This document shows positions 1 to 8,959 of a stretch of 64,000 bases of DNA, one piece after another (position 1 is the stretch's first letter; the number at the start of each line of letters is the position of its first letter). The DNA lies in assembly GCF_002117005.1 (NCBI RefSeq), contig NZ_CP021023.1, positions 3,024,995 to 3,088,994 of the forward strand. Reading direction: 5' to 3'. This DNA is from Sedimentisphaera salicampi (lineage in GTDB: Bacteria; Planctomycetota; Phycisphaerae; Sedimentisphaerales; Sedimentisphaeraceae). The position numbers and the translations under genes are program-made. The notes below the pieces were generated by a model that made no database searches, was not told where the DNA came from, and saw only the letters and a list, made by a program, of their open reading frames with translations.

Positions 1-1
1 C

Positions 2-589
2 TGCCTAACCGAAGAACACCTCGACCTGCCCATAGACTACGACAACCTGCGAAATATAGGCGCAATGGTAGGCTCGGGCGGTCTTGTAGTGATGAACAGG
101 AAAACCTGTATGGTGCAGATTGCGCATTTCTTTATGCAGTTCACGCAGAACGAATCCTGCGGGAAGTGTGTGCCGTGCCGCGAGGGAACAAAACAGATGC
201 TCAGGCTCCTTGAGGATATTATCGAGGGAAGGGCAGCACTTGAAACGATTGATCTGCTCGAAAGGGTGGCAAGTGCGGTTTCGAAAGGCTCTCTTTGCGG
301 ACTTGGGAAAACCGCCCCTAACCCTGTACTAACAACACTAAAATACTTCCGCGATGAATATATTGCCCATGTTGTTCACGGCAAATGTCCAGCAGGGCAG
401 TGCAAGGCATACGCAATGCCGGAGATTGATCCGGAGAAATGTATCGGATGCGGGCTCTGCAAGAAGAAATGTCCGGTGGATGCGATAGAGGGCGAGAAGA
501 AACAGCCCCACGTTATCGATCAGGATAAGTGCATCAAATGCGGAGCGTGCGCAGAAGCTTGTAAATTTAACGCAGTAATTGGGATGTAG
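2..589 (+). CDS. hydB: NuoF/HydB-like subunit of an NAD(P)-linked [FeFe] hydrogenase, C-terminal part
   Basis: The gene is cut by the left window edge; the frame is open from base 2, so about the last 195 residues are visible. The flavin/NAD-binding part of the family lies outside the window. Visible are the [4Fe-4S] motif ESCGKCVPCREGT with its fourth Cys in SLCGLGKTAPNP, as in NuoF, and a C-terminal pair of ferredoxin clusters (CIGCGLCKKKCP and CIKCGACAEAC). This extra tail is known in HydB/HndC of electron-bifurcating hydrogenases and absent from respiratory NuoF. The stop overlaps or nearly touches hydA, so the two are co-transcribed. Known role of the family: moving electrons between NADH, ferredoxin and the hydrogenase subunit in the cytoplasm. 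A NuoE-like HydC would be expected just upstream. Bifurcation itself is inferred from domain content. Confidence 0.9.
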   Translation, partial: CLTEEHLDLPIDYDNLRNIGAMVGSGGLVVMNRKTCMVQIAHFFMQFTQNESCGKCVPCREGTKQMLRLLEDIIEGRAALETIDLLERVASAVSKGSLCGLGKTAPNPVLTTLKYFRDEYIAHVVHGKCPAGQCKAYAMPEIDPEKCIGCGLCKKKCPVDAIEGEKKQPHVIDQDKCIKCGACAEACKFNAVIGM

Positions 590-593
590 AAAT

Positions 594-2612
594 ATGGCTG
601 ATAAGAAATACTTAACAATAGACAATCGCAGGGTTGAAATCAAAAACGAAAGAAACCTGCTTGAAATAATACGCAGAATCGGCATAGACCTGCCGACCTT
701 CTGCTACCACTCAGAACTGAGCATTTACGGTGCTTGCAGGCTCTGCGTGGTTGAGATTGAAGGGATGGGTATAGTAACCTCGTGCAGTACAACGCCGCAG
801 GAAGGTATGGTGGTTAGCACGAACACCAATGAGCTGCGCGAGATGAGGAAGGTGTATCTCAAGCTACTGCTTGCAAATCACCATCAAACCTGCACCACCT
901 GCTCAAAGTCCGGTGCGTGCAGACTGCAAGACCTCTCAAACAGGCTTGGAATCAGGGAGATTCCGTTCTCTGATGAGTATAAGCCAAAGCCGATTGATTC
1001 AAGCAGCCCCTCGCTAATTCGTGATCCGAATAAATGCGTCCTCTGCGGCGACTGCGTTCGTGCGTGCGAGGAGATCCAGAGCGTAGGTGCGATTGATTTT
1101 GTAAATCGCGGAGCGGATACGATTGTCTCTCCTGCGTTTCTCAAAAACCTTGATGCAGTAGAATGCGTTTACTGCGGCATGTGTGCAGGCGTATGCCCCA
1201 CAGGCTCTATAACTCCAAAATTCGAAACAGAGAAGGTTTGGAATGCGCTGAACGACAAGAAGAAAACTGTAGCAGTTCAGATAGCGCCGGCAATCAGAGT
1301 GGCGATAGGCGAGATGTTCGGCCTTGAGCCCGGCGAGGTTTCAACGGGAAGGCTCGTAGCTGCTCTTAAGCTGCTCGGTTTTGATCAGGTTTACGATACT
1401 TCCTTTGCCGCAGATCTTACCGTGCTGGAGGAATCAACCGAATTTATCGAGCGAAAGAGCAAAGGCGAAAAGCTCCCGCTGTTTACCTCCTGCTGCCCGG
1501 CATGGGTTAAGTTTGCAGAGCAGTTCTACCCAGACCTTCTGGGCAATCTCTCCTCCTGCAGGAGCCCTCAGCAGATGTTTGGCTCTGTAGCACGCAAAAC
1601 CCTGCCCGAGGAGCTCAGTGTAAACAATGAAGACTTGTACCTTGTTTCAATTATGCCCTGCACGGCCAAAAAATTCGAAGCCCAGAGGGATGAATTCCAA
1701 ACAGAGGGCCACAGAGATGTGGATGTAGTGCTTACTACGCAGGAACTGGGGATGATGATCAAGGAAGCGGGAATCGATTTCACCGGCCTTACTCCCGAAT
1801 CTCTCGATATGCCTATGGGCTTCAAAACCGGCGCTGGAGTTATCTTCGGTGTTACCGGAGGCGTGAGCGAGGCAGTGCTGAGATTTGCCGCTGAAAAGCT
1901 TACGGGAAAAAAGGTTTCCGAAACAGACTACAATCAGGTGCGCGGCAACGATGATATCCGCGAAACCGAGATTGAAATCGGAGATGTTAAGCTCAAGCTC
2001 GCTGTTGTGCACGGCTTAAAGAATGCCCGCAAAGTAGCAGAAATGATAAGGTCAGGCGAGTGCGATTATGATTTTGTGGAGGTGATGTCTTGTCCGGGCG
2101 GATGCATTGCAGGGGCAGGCCAGCCGGTGAGCAAAGACTACAACTACAAGCAGAAACGTCAAAACGGGCTCTATGTGAGCGATAAAGGCCTCCAGCTCCA
2201 TAAATCTCAGGATAACCCGTATCTCCAGAGCTGCTATGCTGATGCCCTCGGCGGCGAGCCAGGAAGCCATACTGCTCACGAGCTTCTGCATACTAAATAC
2301 AAAACCAGAAGAAGAATCCAAAGCGATCATATTGAAATCGGCACCGAGGATGAGGCTAAGATCTCTGTGAACGTATGCGTGGGTACAAGCTGTCACCTGC
2401 GGGGCTCAAGAAAAATCCTTCAGGATATGATGAACTACATCCACCAGAAAGACCTTGAGGACAAGGTGAACATTCAGGCAACTTTCTGCTTTGAAAAATG
2501 CGACAAAGGGCCGAATGTCCGTATTGACGATAAGATTATCAGCAAGTGCGATTCAGCAAAGGCCATTGAAGAGCTTAACAATGCAATTGCAGAGGTCTCA
2601 GCAAAAAACTGA
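594..2612 (+). CDS. hydA: [FeFe] hydrogenase catalytic subunit HydA, multi-domain
   Basis: Catalytic subunit of a cytoplasmic [FeFe] hydrogenase, about 672 residues. Domain order: N-terminal plant-type [2Fe-2S] domain (YGACRLCVVEIEG), His-ligated [4Fe-4S] segment (HHQTCTTCSKSGAC), two [4Fe-4S] clusters (CVLCGDCVRAC and CVYCGMCAGVC), then the H-cluster domain. The latter has all three signatures: TSCCPAW near residue 297, MPCTAKKFE near 353 and EVMSCPGGCIAGAGQP near 496. The last normally reads GGGQP; here it is GAGQP. The small-subunit region follows, then a thioredoxin-like [2Fe-2S] domain (CVGTSC and CFEKC), an arrangement known from Thermotoga-type HydA. The ATG at 594 is preferred over one at 579 that would overlap hydB by 11 bases. 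Likely role: H2 production from reduced ferredoxin plus NADH during fermentation. Confidence 0.96.
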   Translation: MADKKYLTIDNRRVEIKNERNLLEIIRRIGIDLPTFCYHSELSIYGACRLCVVEIEGMGIVTSCSTTPQEGMVVSTNTNELREMRKVYLKLLLANHHQTCTTCSKSGACRLQDLSNRLGIREIPFSDEYKPKPIDSSSPSLIRDPNKCVLCGDCVRACEEIQSVGAIDFVNRGADTIVSPAFLKNLDAVECVYCGMCAGVCPTGSITPKFETEKVWNALNDKKKTVAVQIAPAIRVAIGEMFGLEPGEVSTGRLVAALKLLGFDQVYDTSFAADLTVLEESTEFIERKSKGEKLPLFTSCCPAWVKFAEQFYPDLLGNLSSCRSPQQMFGSVARKTLPEELSVNNEDLYLVSIMPCTAKKFEAQRDEFQTEGHRDVDVVLTTQELGMMIKEAGIDFTGLTPESLDMPMGFKTGAGVIFGVTGGVSEAVLRFAAEKLTGKKVSETDYNQVRGNDDIRETEIEIGDVKLKLAVVHGLKNARKVAEMIRSGECDYDFVEVMSCPGGCIAGAGQPVSKDYNYKQKRQNGLYVSDKGLQLHKSQDNPYLQSCYADALGGEPGSHTAHELLHTKYKTRRRIQSDHIEIGTEDEAKISVNVCVGTSCHLRGSRKILQDMMNYIHQKDLEDKVNIQATFCFEKCDKGPNVRIDDKIISKCDSAKAIEELNNAIAEVSAKN

Positions 2613-2658
2613 AAATCCTTTCATTCAACTAAATAAATCACACATACAATACTCTTTC

Positions 2659-2690
2659 GGGCGTCTGGATTATTTCCGGCGCCCATTTTA
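2659..2690 (+). terminator. Possible terminator after hydA
   Basis: A G/C-rich imperfect hairpin, GGGCGTCTGG pairing with CCGGCGCCC across a 7-base loop, followed by an interrupted T stretch. It lies in the 123-base gap between the convergent hydA and lpdA. The T tract is weak, so this is a moderate call. Confidence 0.5.
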
Positions 2691-2735
2691 TTTCGTCAGT
2701 CTGTTCATCGGCAGGATTCAGCCGAGCCTTGAATT

Positions 2736-4115
2736 CTACCTTTTGGGAGGGAGGTGTATGCTTTCGCCGTATGCTCCCATCCAAGCCTCTTTAAGCACCT
2801 CTGATACCGTTGGATGAGGGAAGCTAACCTCGCCGGCTTTTTCGTTTGTTCCCATAATCAGCCTCGCTGAGCTTATCATCTCAGTTGCTGATTCGCCAAC
2901 CATGCTCACCCCGATTATCCGTCCGTCAGCATTGTTTTTAATAACCCGCACCTCGCCGGCAGTCTGATTATGTGCAAGGCTTCTTCCATTTGCAAGAAAG
3001 CCGGATTTAGTAACGCTGTAATCAATGCCCCTCTCCTGAGCCTCTTTCTCGCTCAGGCCAACGCCTGCTGCCTCGGGAAAAGAATAAACTGCCCTTGGAA
3101 CCAGACGGTAGTCTTTGATCTTCCCGTCTTTGCCCGCAAGAATATCTGCAAGGATTTCCGCCTCCAAATATGCCCCGTGAGCGAGATAAGTTTTCCCTGC
3201 AAGGTCTCCGAGTGCATAAACGCCTTCTGCGGATGTCCTCATTTTCTCATCTATGACCACCTCTCCGCCATTGAACTCAAGGCTTAGAGCCTCGGCTGTT
3301 TCCTCGCTTATTACAGGGCTTCTGCCAACTGCAACTAAAACCTTCTCACTCTCAAGCACCTCGCCGGAGGAAAGGTTCAGCCTGCATAGATCTCCTGAAG
3401 TATCTGCAGAGCTCACCTTAACATCGGTGAGGGCTTTAAGATTTATCTTCCTGAATTCCTTCTCAAGCAGCCTGCCCATCCAATCGTCCTCTCTTGGAAG
3501 CAGCCTCGGGAGGGCTTCAATTATTGTCGTCTTGCAGCCTAAGGCCGCATACAAACAGCCCATCTCGCAGCCGATTACCCCGCCGCCGATTATCACTAAA
3601 GACTTTGGAATCTCACTTAAGCTCAGCGCCTCTTTGCTGGAAATTACCTTTTCCCCGTCGAATGGGATTGATGGAATCTCTTTGGGCTCAGAGCCGCTTG
3701 CAAGGATTATATTCTTGCAGGTAAGCAGCTCTCCGGAATTGTTCAGCCTAACCGAGCCTCTGCCTTCTGCAACCGCATCATCTCTTATCAGCTCCGCTCC
3801 GTTCGAGCGAAGCAGGCCTTCCACGCCGGAAGTAAAGCTTTTTACTATCGCATCTTTGCGGGATTGAATCTTGCCCCAGTTCGGCTCTCCGAAAGATACA
3901 TCAAGCCCCATCAGGTGTGCGTGCCTTGCCTTGATTATAAACTCTGCCGAGCCTAAAAGAGCCTTCGAGGGTATGCAGCCGTAATTCAAACACGTCCCCC
4001 CGGGTTTGTCCCGCTCTATAACTGCGGTTTTAAGCCCGTTCCTTGCGCATTTTATTCCAGCGGCATATCCTCCCGGCCCCGCTCCGATTATCACTGCATC
4101 GTAATCTTTTCCCAT
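2736..4115 (-). CDS. lpdA: Dihydrolipoyl dehydrogenase
   Basis: Flavoprotein disulfide reductase, about 459 residues, the E3 component that reoxidises dihydrolipoamide with NAD in 2-oxoacid dehydrogenase or glycine cleavage complexes. Visible: N-terminal FAD Rossmann motif GAGPGGYAAG, redox-active disulfide in GGTCLNYGCIPSK, second NAD-binding glycine motif IGGGVIGCEMG, the FAD motif VYALGDLAG, and the C-terminal HPTVSE with the catalytic His-Glu dyad. No E1 or E2 gene is nearby. The ATG at 4115 is preferred; a TTG at 4121 in the same frame would overlap the upstream stop codon. No clear Shine-Dalgarno sequence precedes either start. The upstream neighbour is the AT-rich ATPase/nuclease-like module, which may have inserted between lpdA and its original promoter. 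Confidence 0.95.
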   Translation of the reverse strand: MGKDYDAVIIGAGPGGYAAGIKCARNGLKTAVIERDKPGGTCLNYGCIPSKALLGSAEFIIKARHAHLMGLDVSFGEPNWGKIQSRKDAIVKSFTSGVEGLLRSNGAELIRDDAVAEGRGSVRLNNSGELLTCKNIILASGSEPKEIPSIPFDGEKVISSKEALSLSEIPKSLVIIGGGVIGCEMGCLYAALGCKTTIIEALPRLLPREDDWMGRLLEKEFRKINLKALTDVKVSSADTSGDLCRLNLSSGEVLESEKVLVAVGRSPVISEETAEALSLEFNGGEVVIDEKMRTSAEGVYALGDLAGKTYLAHGAYLEAEILADILAGKDGKIKDYRLVPRAVYSFPEAAGVGLSEKEAQERGIDYSVTKSGFLANGRSLAHNQTAGEVRVIKNNADGRIIGVSMVGESATEMISSARLIMGTNEKAGEVSFPHPTVSEVLKEAWMGAYGESIHLPPKR

Positions 4116-4117
4116 AA

Positions 4118-4690
4118 TCAAACGCTTATTCTTATATTATCAAAAAGGATAGGTGAATTGCTGGGGTTTATGCTTAATGGTCTTTCAGGGCAGCTCTCAG
4201 AAGTACTAAAATGTTTCCGCTTTTTTCTTGTTTTGCTTTTGGCTATTCGTTTTTTGTGTAATAAGATGAAATGCCTTTTTGTCTCAGATAGAGCCTTAAT
4301 CTCATAGAAATTCATCAGTATGGAATTTATATAGTCAAAAAGGCAGACTGAACTGATGAATTGATTCGAAATTTTAATCCCTTTAAGTTTCCTTGATTTA
4401 AGCTCTATGAAAACCAGTTGCGGGACAGGTTCTTCCGATTTTTGATATATCAAAAGGTAATCGCATCTTTTGTTATGATCTTTTGTTGTTCTGAAAATAT
4501 ATTCGGGACACTTGCACGCATCCATTTTCAGTATTACAGCGTTTTGAGGAATATTACTAAGTTTGACTTTCTTGAGTATAGCACCCTGCCCAGTTTCCCT
4601 TAAAACAGCAGTATTGTTTCCTTGAGAAATCTTTATATCCAAGGTAAATCTTTTATGAAAGATGCTTTTAAGCGTCTCATTCTGAAGCAA
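4118..4690 (-). CDS. Small protein with a PD-(D/E)XK-like motif, partner of the upstream ATPase
   Basis: A 190-residue protein I cannot assign to a named family. Around residues 75-100 it has RCDYLLIY, then about 15 residues later VFIELKSRK. An Asp on one strand and ExK on the next is the hallmark of PD-(D/E)XK nuclease folds, so a metal-dependent nuclease is possible; this is motif reading only. A basic run (KSKTRKKRK) follows near residue 155, and the tail looks poorly conserved. There is no in-frame ATG before residue 50. The start is a TTG two bases after the ATPase stop, with AGGGGA eight bases upstream, so translation is probably coupled. Base composition is much more A/T-rich than flanking lpdA and polA, suggesting horizontal acquisition. 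Function unknown; an effector in a defence or toxin-like pair is the leading guess. Confidence 0.65.
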   Translation of the reverse strand: MLQNETLKSIFHKRFTLDIKISQGNNTAVLRETGQGAILKKVKLSNIPQNAVILKMDACKCPEYIFRTTKDHNKRCDYLLIYQKSEEPVPQLVFIELKSRKLKGIKISNQFISSVCLFDYINSILMNFYEIKALSETKRHFILLHKKRIAKSKTRKKRKHFSTSESCPERPLSINPSNSPILFDNIRISV

Positions 4691-4692
4691 GC

Positions 4693-6087
4693 TTATTCCC
4701 CTGATTCTAAAAGAAGGCTGTTTTGGATTCTGTCCATTGTTTCAATTGATTCATCAAAACTGGCCACTTCAATCCCAAGCTCATCGTCTATATCTGCCGG
4801 GTTCAATGTTAGGCCGTTAGTTTTTCTTTTATTACCTTCCTTGAGAAATTTTCCTTTCTCAGCAACATACACCTTAACTTTAGAAGCAGATAATGATTCT
4901 TCTTTTGAATAATTCTCTTTTTCCATTATTCTTAAATGTGATTTGTTATCAGGGTCAAACATTATCAATGAATTAAGTTCTTTGATAAGATAATCGCTGT
5001 GAGTGGTTACAAATATTTTTATTCCGATGTTAATTAATCTTGCAAAAAGCCTTGCGATTTTTCGCTGATTCTCCGGATGCAGATTAAGTTCAGGCTCATC
5101 CACTATTAATAAGTCGCCTTTTTTGCAGATGTGTTTTAAATAAAACCCTAAATCAAGCAGAGAGCGAACAGAGCTGGAGCTTTCATCCATGGTTAGTTTT
5201 ACTCTTCTGTCTTTATTGGGGATAAAATATAATTCATCATTGCTCGTTACTTTATAGGAACCGCCAATAATATCACAAAATTCTTGCAGCAGTTCAGAGT
5301 GCTCAGCCGCTACAAAGCTTTCTTTTTTTGCTACGTTTTCTATATTCCTTATGAATTCAACGTTTCGTTTAACCGGAAGAGCATAATCTGCATAGACCTT
5401 GTTTATTAGTGCAAAGGGGTTAAACGAAGTATTTTCCATAGAGCTAACTTCCTCCAGCAGTCTGTTTCTTGCAAAATTAAGCTCAGACCTGAAAATTGCT
5501 GCTCCAGTTCTCTCTGCGCTTATAATGAACGGTTTTGGAAATAAATGGCTGAAAAGAACCTGCCTTATTGTTTCTCCAATTGCATTATCTATTAAGTCTC
5601 TGTGAAGCTCTTGAGCGCCTTTTTGCACCAGCAGGCTTGCAATAATTTTATTTTCATTTTTTGGCTTATTTAATTTCAGGATATTCTTTTTGTTGGTGCC
5701 GTAATTTACTTCTATTACATTTTGAGGGTAATTCTCCGGCTCTTCTAAGCTAACTTGAAATTTAGTGTTGTGAAAGTTACTTTTATTTGCGGCGAATACA
5801 TGCGGAAGAAGTTTCGTGTATTCGTTGCACGCCTCTAAAAGTAAACCATTTCTGTTTTTGGAATAATTTTCTAATGGAATTTCTGCTGTACCATCTTCAA
5901 GAAGACTTTTTATTAAATTATCTGAGACATCCAAATGGTAATGATTGTTAAAAAAATCTATAAATCCATAAAGGGCGTACGTTGCGTATGTTTTGCCGGT
6001 ATTGTTCTTACCGCAAATTATGGTAAAATCTCCAAGTTCAAATTCAGCTTTTTCTATCGGTCCCATGTTTTGGACAGATATTTTCAT
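4693..6087 (-). CDS. AAA15/21-type (SMC/ABC-like) ATPase, possible defence component
   Basis: A 464-residue ATPase of the RecF/OLD-like AAA_15/AAA_21 group. It opens with MKISVQNMGPI, the usual first strand, then Walker A GKNNTGKT near residue 26. A signature-like DESSSSVRSLLDL precedes Walker B LLIVDEPELNLHP near residue 330 and the switch His in FVTTHSDYLI near 360. No TOPRIM domain is visible at the C-terminus, unlike OLD nucleases, so any cleaving activity would need a partner. The start has a good ribosome site (AAGGGG). The next gene begins two bases after the stop and encodes a protein with a PD-(D/E)XK-like motif. ATPases of this group form sensor/motor parts of several defence systems (Septu, PARIS, Gabija-like logic), but I cannot match this pair to a named one. 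The A/T-rich composition differs from neighbours. Confidence 0.85.
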   Translation of the reverse strand: MKISVQNMGPIEKAEFELGDFTIICGKNNTGKTYATYALYGFIDFFNNHYHLDVSDNLIKSLLEDGTAEIPLENYSKNRNGLLLEACNEYTKLLPHVFAANKSNFHNTKFQVSLEEPENYPQNVIEVNYGTNKKNILKLNKPKNENKIIASLLVQKGAQELHRDLIDNAIGETIRQVLFSHLFPKPFIISAERTGAAIFRSELNFARNRLLEEVSSMENTSFNPFALINKVYADYALPVKRNVEFIRNIENVAKKESFVAAEHSELLQEFCDIIGGSYKVTSNDELYFIPNKDRRVKLTMDESSSSVRSLLDLGFYLKHICKKGDLLIVDEPELNLHPENQRKIARLFARLINIGIKIFVTTHSDYLIKELNSLIMFDPDNKSHLRIMEKENYSKEESLSASKVKVYVAEKGKFLKEGNKRKTNGLTLNPADIDDELGIEVASFDESIETMDRIQNSLLLESGE

Positions 6088-6171
6088 TGTTGCCCCTTAG
6101 TTGTGAAAAAAAAATTATTAAGCAATCATATCTTATAAGAAATTTTTGTTTTTTCAATAAATAAGGCTTTA

Positions 6172-8925
6172 TCAATGCCCGGTCATCCAGTTCTCGCCCC
6201 AGCCGGTGTCAACCTTCAGTCGAACCCTAAGCTCTATGGCATTTTCCATTATCTCGCTTATCCGCTTTGCGTTTTGCTCAGCATTGTCTCTGCTGCATTC
6301 GAAAACCAGCTCATCATGAATCTGGATAATCATCTTTGCTTTTAGTTTGCCCGCATCAATTTCATTCTGAACCTCTATCATAGCCGCCTTTATCAAATCT
6401 GCCGCTGAGCCCTGTATGGTTGTATTGAAGGCCATGCGTTCAGCGGACGATTTCTCCCGCTTAGCTGCAGAGTTGATTCCCGGCACGGCTCTCCGCCTTC
6501 CGAGGATAGTGCTCACGTATCCGTTGGATTTTGCCCCGTCGATAACGCTCTGCATAAATTCCTTTATCGAGCTGTACCGCTGGAAGTAGCTGTCGATGAA
6601 TTCTTTCGCCTCGCCCTGAGTAATTCCCAGCGATTGCGAGAGAGCATACGGTCCTTGGCCGTATATTATGCCGAAATTCACCGCCTTTGCCTTGGCTCTC
6701 AGCTCGGGTTCTGGGTTTTCGGGATCTGCCCCTAAAAGCTCGCTGGCCACGAAGCTGTGTATGTCCATATCGTTGTTGAAGGCCTCCAAAAGCTGGCTGT
6801 CCTGCGAGAAATGAGCGAGGAGCCTCAGCTCCACCTGAGAGTAGTCGGCGCTCAGAATCACCCCGTCTTTCTCCGCAGGCACGAACGCCGCCCGAATCTT
6901 ACGCCCTATATCTGTGCGTATCGGTATATTCTGCAAGTTAGGGTTGGAAGAGCTCAGCCGGCCAGTGGCGGTTATTGTCTGGTTGAAGCTGCAGTGCAGT
7001 CGGTTTGTCTTCGGGTTCACCATCGTCCCGAGCTTGTCGATGTATGTGCCTTTGAGTTTAACGAGCTGTCGAAACTGCTGGATATCCTCAATCACCGGAT
7101 GGAAATCCGCAAGCTTTTCAAGAACGGAGGCATCGGTGCTTCGTTTCTTTATCTGCGGGAGCTTGAGCTTATCAAACAGCACTTCCGAAAGCTGCTTGGG
7201 AGATTCTATGTTGAAGACTGAACCGCTCTGGGCGAAAATCGAATCTCTAAGTGTTTCAATCTGAGAGGCTATCTCTTTGCTCATTTTATCGAGCACCGAG
7301 CAGTCTATGCTCACCCCTTCAATTTCCATCTTGCACAGCACCTTCATCAGCGGCATCTCAAGTTCTTCAAAAAGCTTTTTGAGCTTCGGCTGCTCGTTCA
7401 GACGCTTATTGAGGTACTCATAAAGCCTGAAGGTAATATCCGCATCCTCGCAGGCATAATCTGCCGCATCCGCAGCGGGCACTTTATCGAAGGTGATCTG
7501 TGATTTGCCCTTGCCGATCAAATCGCTTATCGGCTGACATTCATAGTTGAGATAGTCCTTGGCCATAGCGTCCATAGAGTTGCTGCTTCTCTCTGCATTG
7601 AGCAGATATGATGCAATCATCGTGTCAAAGCTCACACCTTCAAGGCTCAGCCCTGCATTCCAAAGCACTTCAATATCGTATTTTACATTCTGCCCGGCCT
7701 TCTTTATTTTCGGATTGCTGAGAATCCCGCCGAGTATTTCTTTGACCTTCTCTATGCCGATAGTTTTATCGTTTCCTGCGGCTTTCACGGGGATATAGTA
7801 AGCTTCATTCTCTTTCCATGAGATGCTTATCCCCACCAGCTCTGCCCTCATAGGCTCAATGCTGGAGGTTTCTGTGTCTATTGCGAAAATTTCCTGTTTC
7901 TCAAGCTCTCGGCATAGCTTTTCGAGCTCTTCTTCGCTTCCCGCAAGCTTGTAGTTTTGCTTACCGTCTTTCATGCTGTCATATTCTGTATCCGTATCAA
8001 ACAGGGCGGTTTGCTTTTTATTTGAGGTGCCTTGGTTTTTTGTTTCTGTGCTGAGCTCGTCAAGCTTTCCTTCAAGGCCAACGCTTTTGTACAATCTTTG
8101 AAAGCCCAGCTCGTAGAAAATCTCAGCGAGCCTGTCGTAATCGAATTCTGAGAGCCTGAAGGCTTTCGGTCTCAGCTCAACAGGGCAGTCCCTCTTTATT
8201 TCTACAAGCTCCCGGCTGAGCATTGCCTGTTCTTTGCTCTCTCTGAGCGAATTGCCCCTTTTCCCCTTTATTTCGCCTGCATTTTCATAGAGTTTCTCGA
8301 GCGAGCCGTATTTCCTGATCCACTGCTCAGCAGTTTTCGGCCCCACATCCGGAACGCCCGGAATATTGTCTGCGGTATCACCCATAAGGGCAAGTGCATC
8401 AAGAAACTGCGCAGGGCTCATTTGTTTTTCAGTCTCCAGCCAGTTCAAATCCTTCACGGAATCCTTTTTAATGTCGTGAACGAATACGTTCTCTTCTATA
8501 AGCTGGAGCATATCCTTATCGCCTGAGCATATATACGTTTCGATCCCCTCTTTGGCAGCCTTCTCGGCAAGTGTTCCGATAATATCATCTGCTTCATACT
8601 TCTCCACCCTCAGTATAGGAATCTTCATCGCCTCGAGGATCTGTTCGATTCTGTCAATCTGCTGAGGCATATCTTCCGGCATTGGAGGCCTTTGGGCTTT
8701 GTATTCCGGAAAAATATCAGAGCGGAAAGATTTTTCCTTGCTGTCCATCGCCACAGCAAGCATATCCGGATTTTTGCGGTTTATCAGCCCGAGCAGGGTG
8801 GTTGTGAATATGTAAGATGCCTTTGTGGGCTCGCCTTTAGGGCTTGAGAGGTTTGTCCGCATAGGGGCAAAATAGCTCGAATATATTAAGGCGTGTCCGT
8901 CTATAAGATAAAATTTATCGGGCAT
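6172..8925 (-). CDS. polA: DNA polymerase I
   Basis: A 917-residue family A DNA polymerase for Okazaki fragment processing and repair. The N-terminal third is the 5'-3' exonuclease/flap domain (LIDGHALIYSSYF, YEADDIIGTLA, CSGDKDMLQLI, GDTADNIPG, GPKTAEQWI). The middle 3'-5' exonuclease keeps its acidic residues (DTETSS, KYDIEV, YACEDAD), so proofreading is probably active, which is not the case in all polA lineages. The polymerase domain has motif A (DYSQVELRLLAH), the O-helix (RAKAKAVNFGIIYG) and motif C (QIHDELVFE). The ATG has an excellent AGGAGGG ribosome site. Length matches E. coli Pol I. It sits 34 bases downstream of the HAD hydrolase gene in the same direction. Confidence 0.97.
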   Translation of the reverse strand: MPDKFYLIDGHALIYSSYFAPMRTNLSSPKGEPTKASYIFTTTLLGLINRKNPDMLAVAMDSKEKSFRSDIFPEYKAQRPPMPEDMPQQIDRIEQILEAMKIPILRVEKYEADDIIGTLAEKAAKEGIETYICSGDKDMLQLIEENVFVHDIKKDSVKDLNWLETEKQMSPAQFLDALALMGDTADNIPGVPDVGPKTAEQWIRKYGSLEKLYENAGEIKGKRGNSLRESKEQAMLSRELVEIKRDCPVELRPKAFRLSEFDYDRLAEIFYELGFQRLYKSVGLEGKLDELSTETKNQGTSNKKQTALFDTDTEYDSMKDGKQNYKLAGSEEELEKLCRELEKQEIFAIDTETSSIEPMRAELVGISISWKENEAYYIPVKAAGNDKTIGIEKVKEILGGILSNPKIKKAGQNVKYDIEVLWNAGLSLEGVSFDTMIASYLLNAERSSNSMDAMAKDYLNYECQPISDLIGKGKSQITFDKVPAADAADYACEDADITFRLYEYLNKRLNEQPKLKKLFEELEMPLMKVLCKMEIEGVSIDCSVLDKMSKEIASQIETLRDSIFAQSGSVFNIESPKQLSEVLFDKLKLPQIKKRSTDASVLEKLADFHPVIEDIQQFRQLVKLKGTYIDKLGTMVNPKTNRLHCSFNQTITATGRLSSSNPNLQNIPIRTDIGRKIRAAFVPAEKDGVILSADYSQVELRLLAHFSQDSQLLEAFNNDMDIHSFVASELLGADPENPEPELRAKAKAVNFGIIYGQGPYALSQSLGITQGEAKEFIDSYFQRYSSIKEFMQSVIDGAKSNGYVSTILGRRRAVPGINSAAKREKSSAERMAFNTTIQGSAADLIKAAMIEVQNEIDAGKLKAKMIIQIHDELVFECSRDNAEQNAKRISEIMENAIELRVRLKVDTGWGENWMTGH

Positions 8926-8959
8926 TCTGCCCTCCTAATGCATAAAGTCTTTTTCATAA

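Noticed and set aside
3253-3867. 204-codon open frame on the plus strand
   Set aside because: It lies antisense to lpdA, whose motifs are unambiguous.
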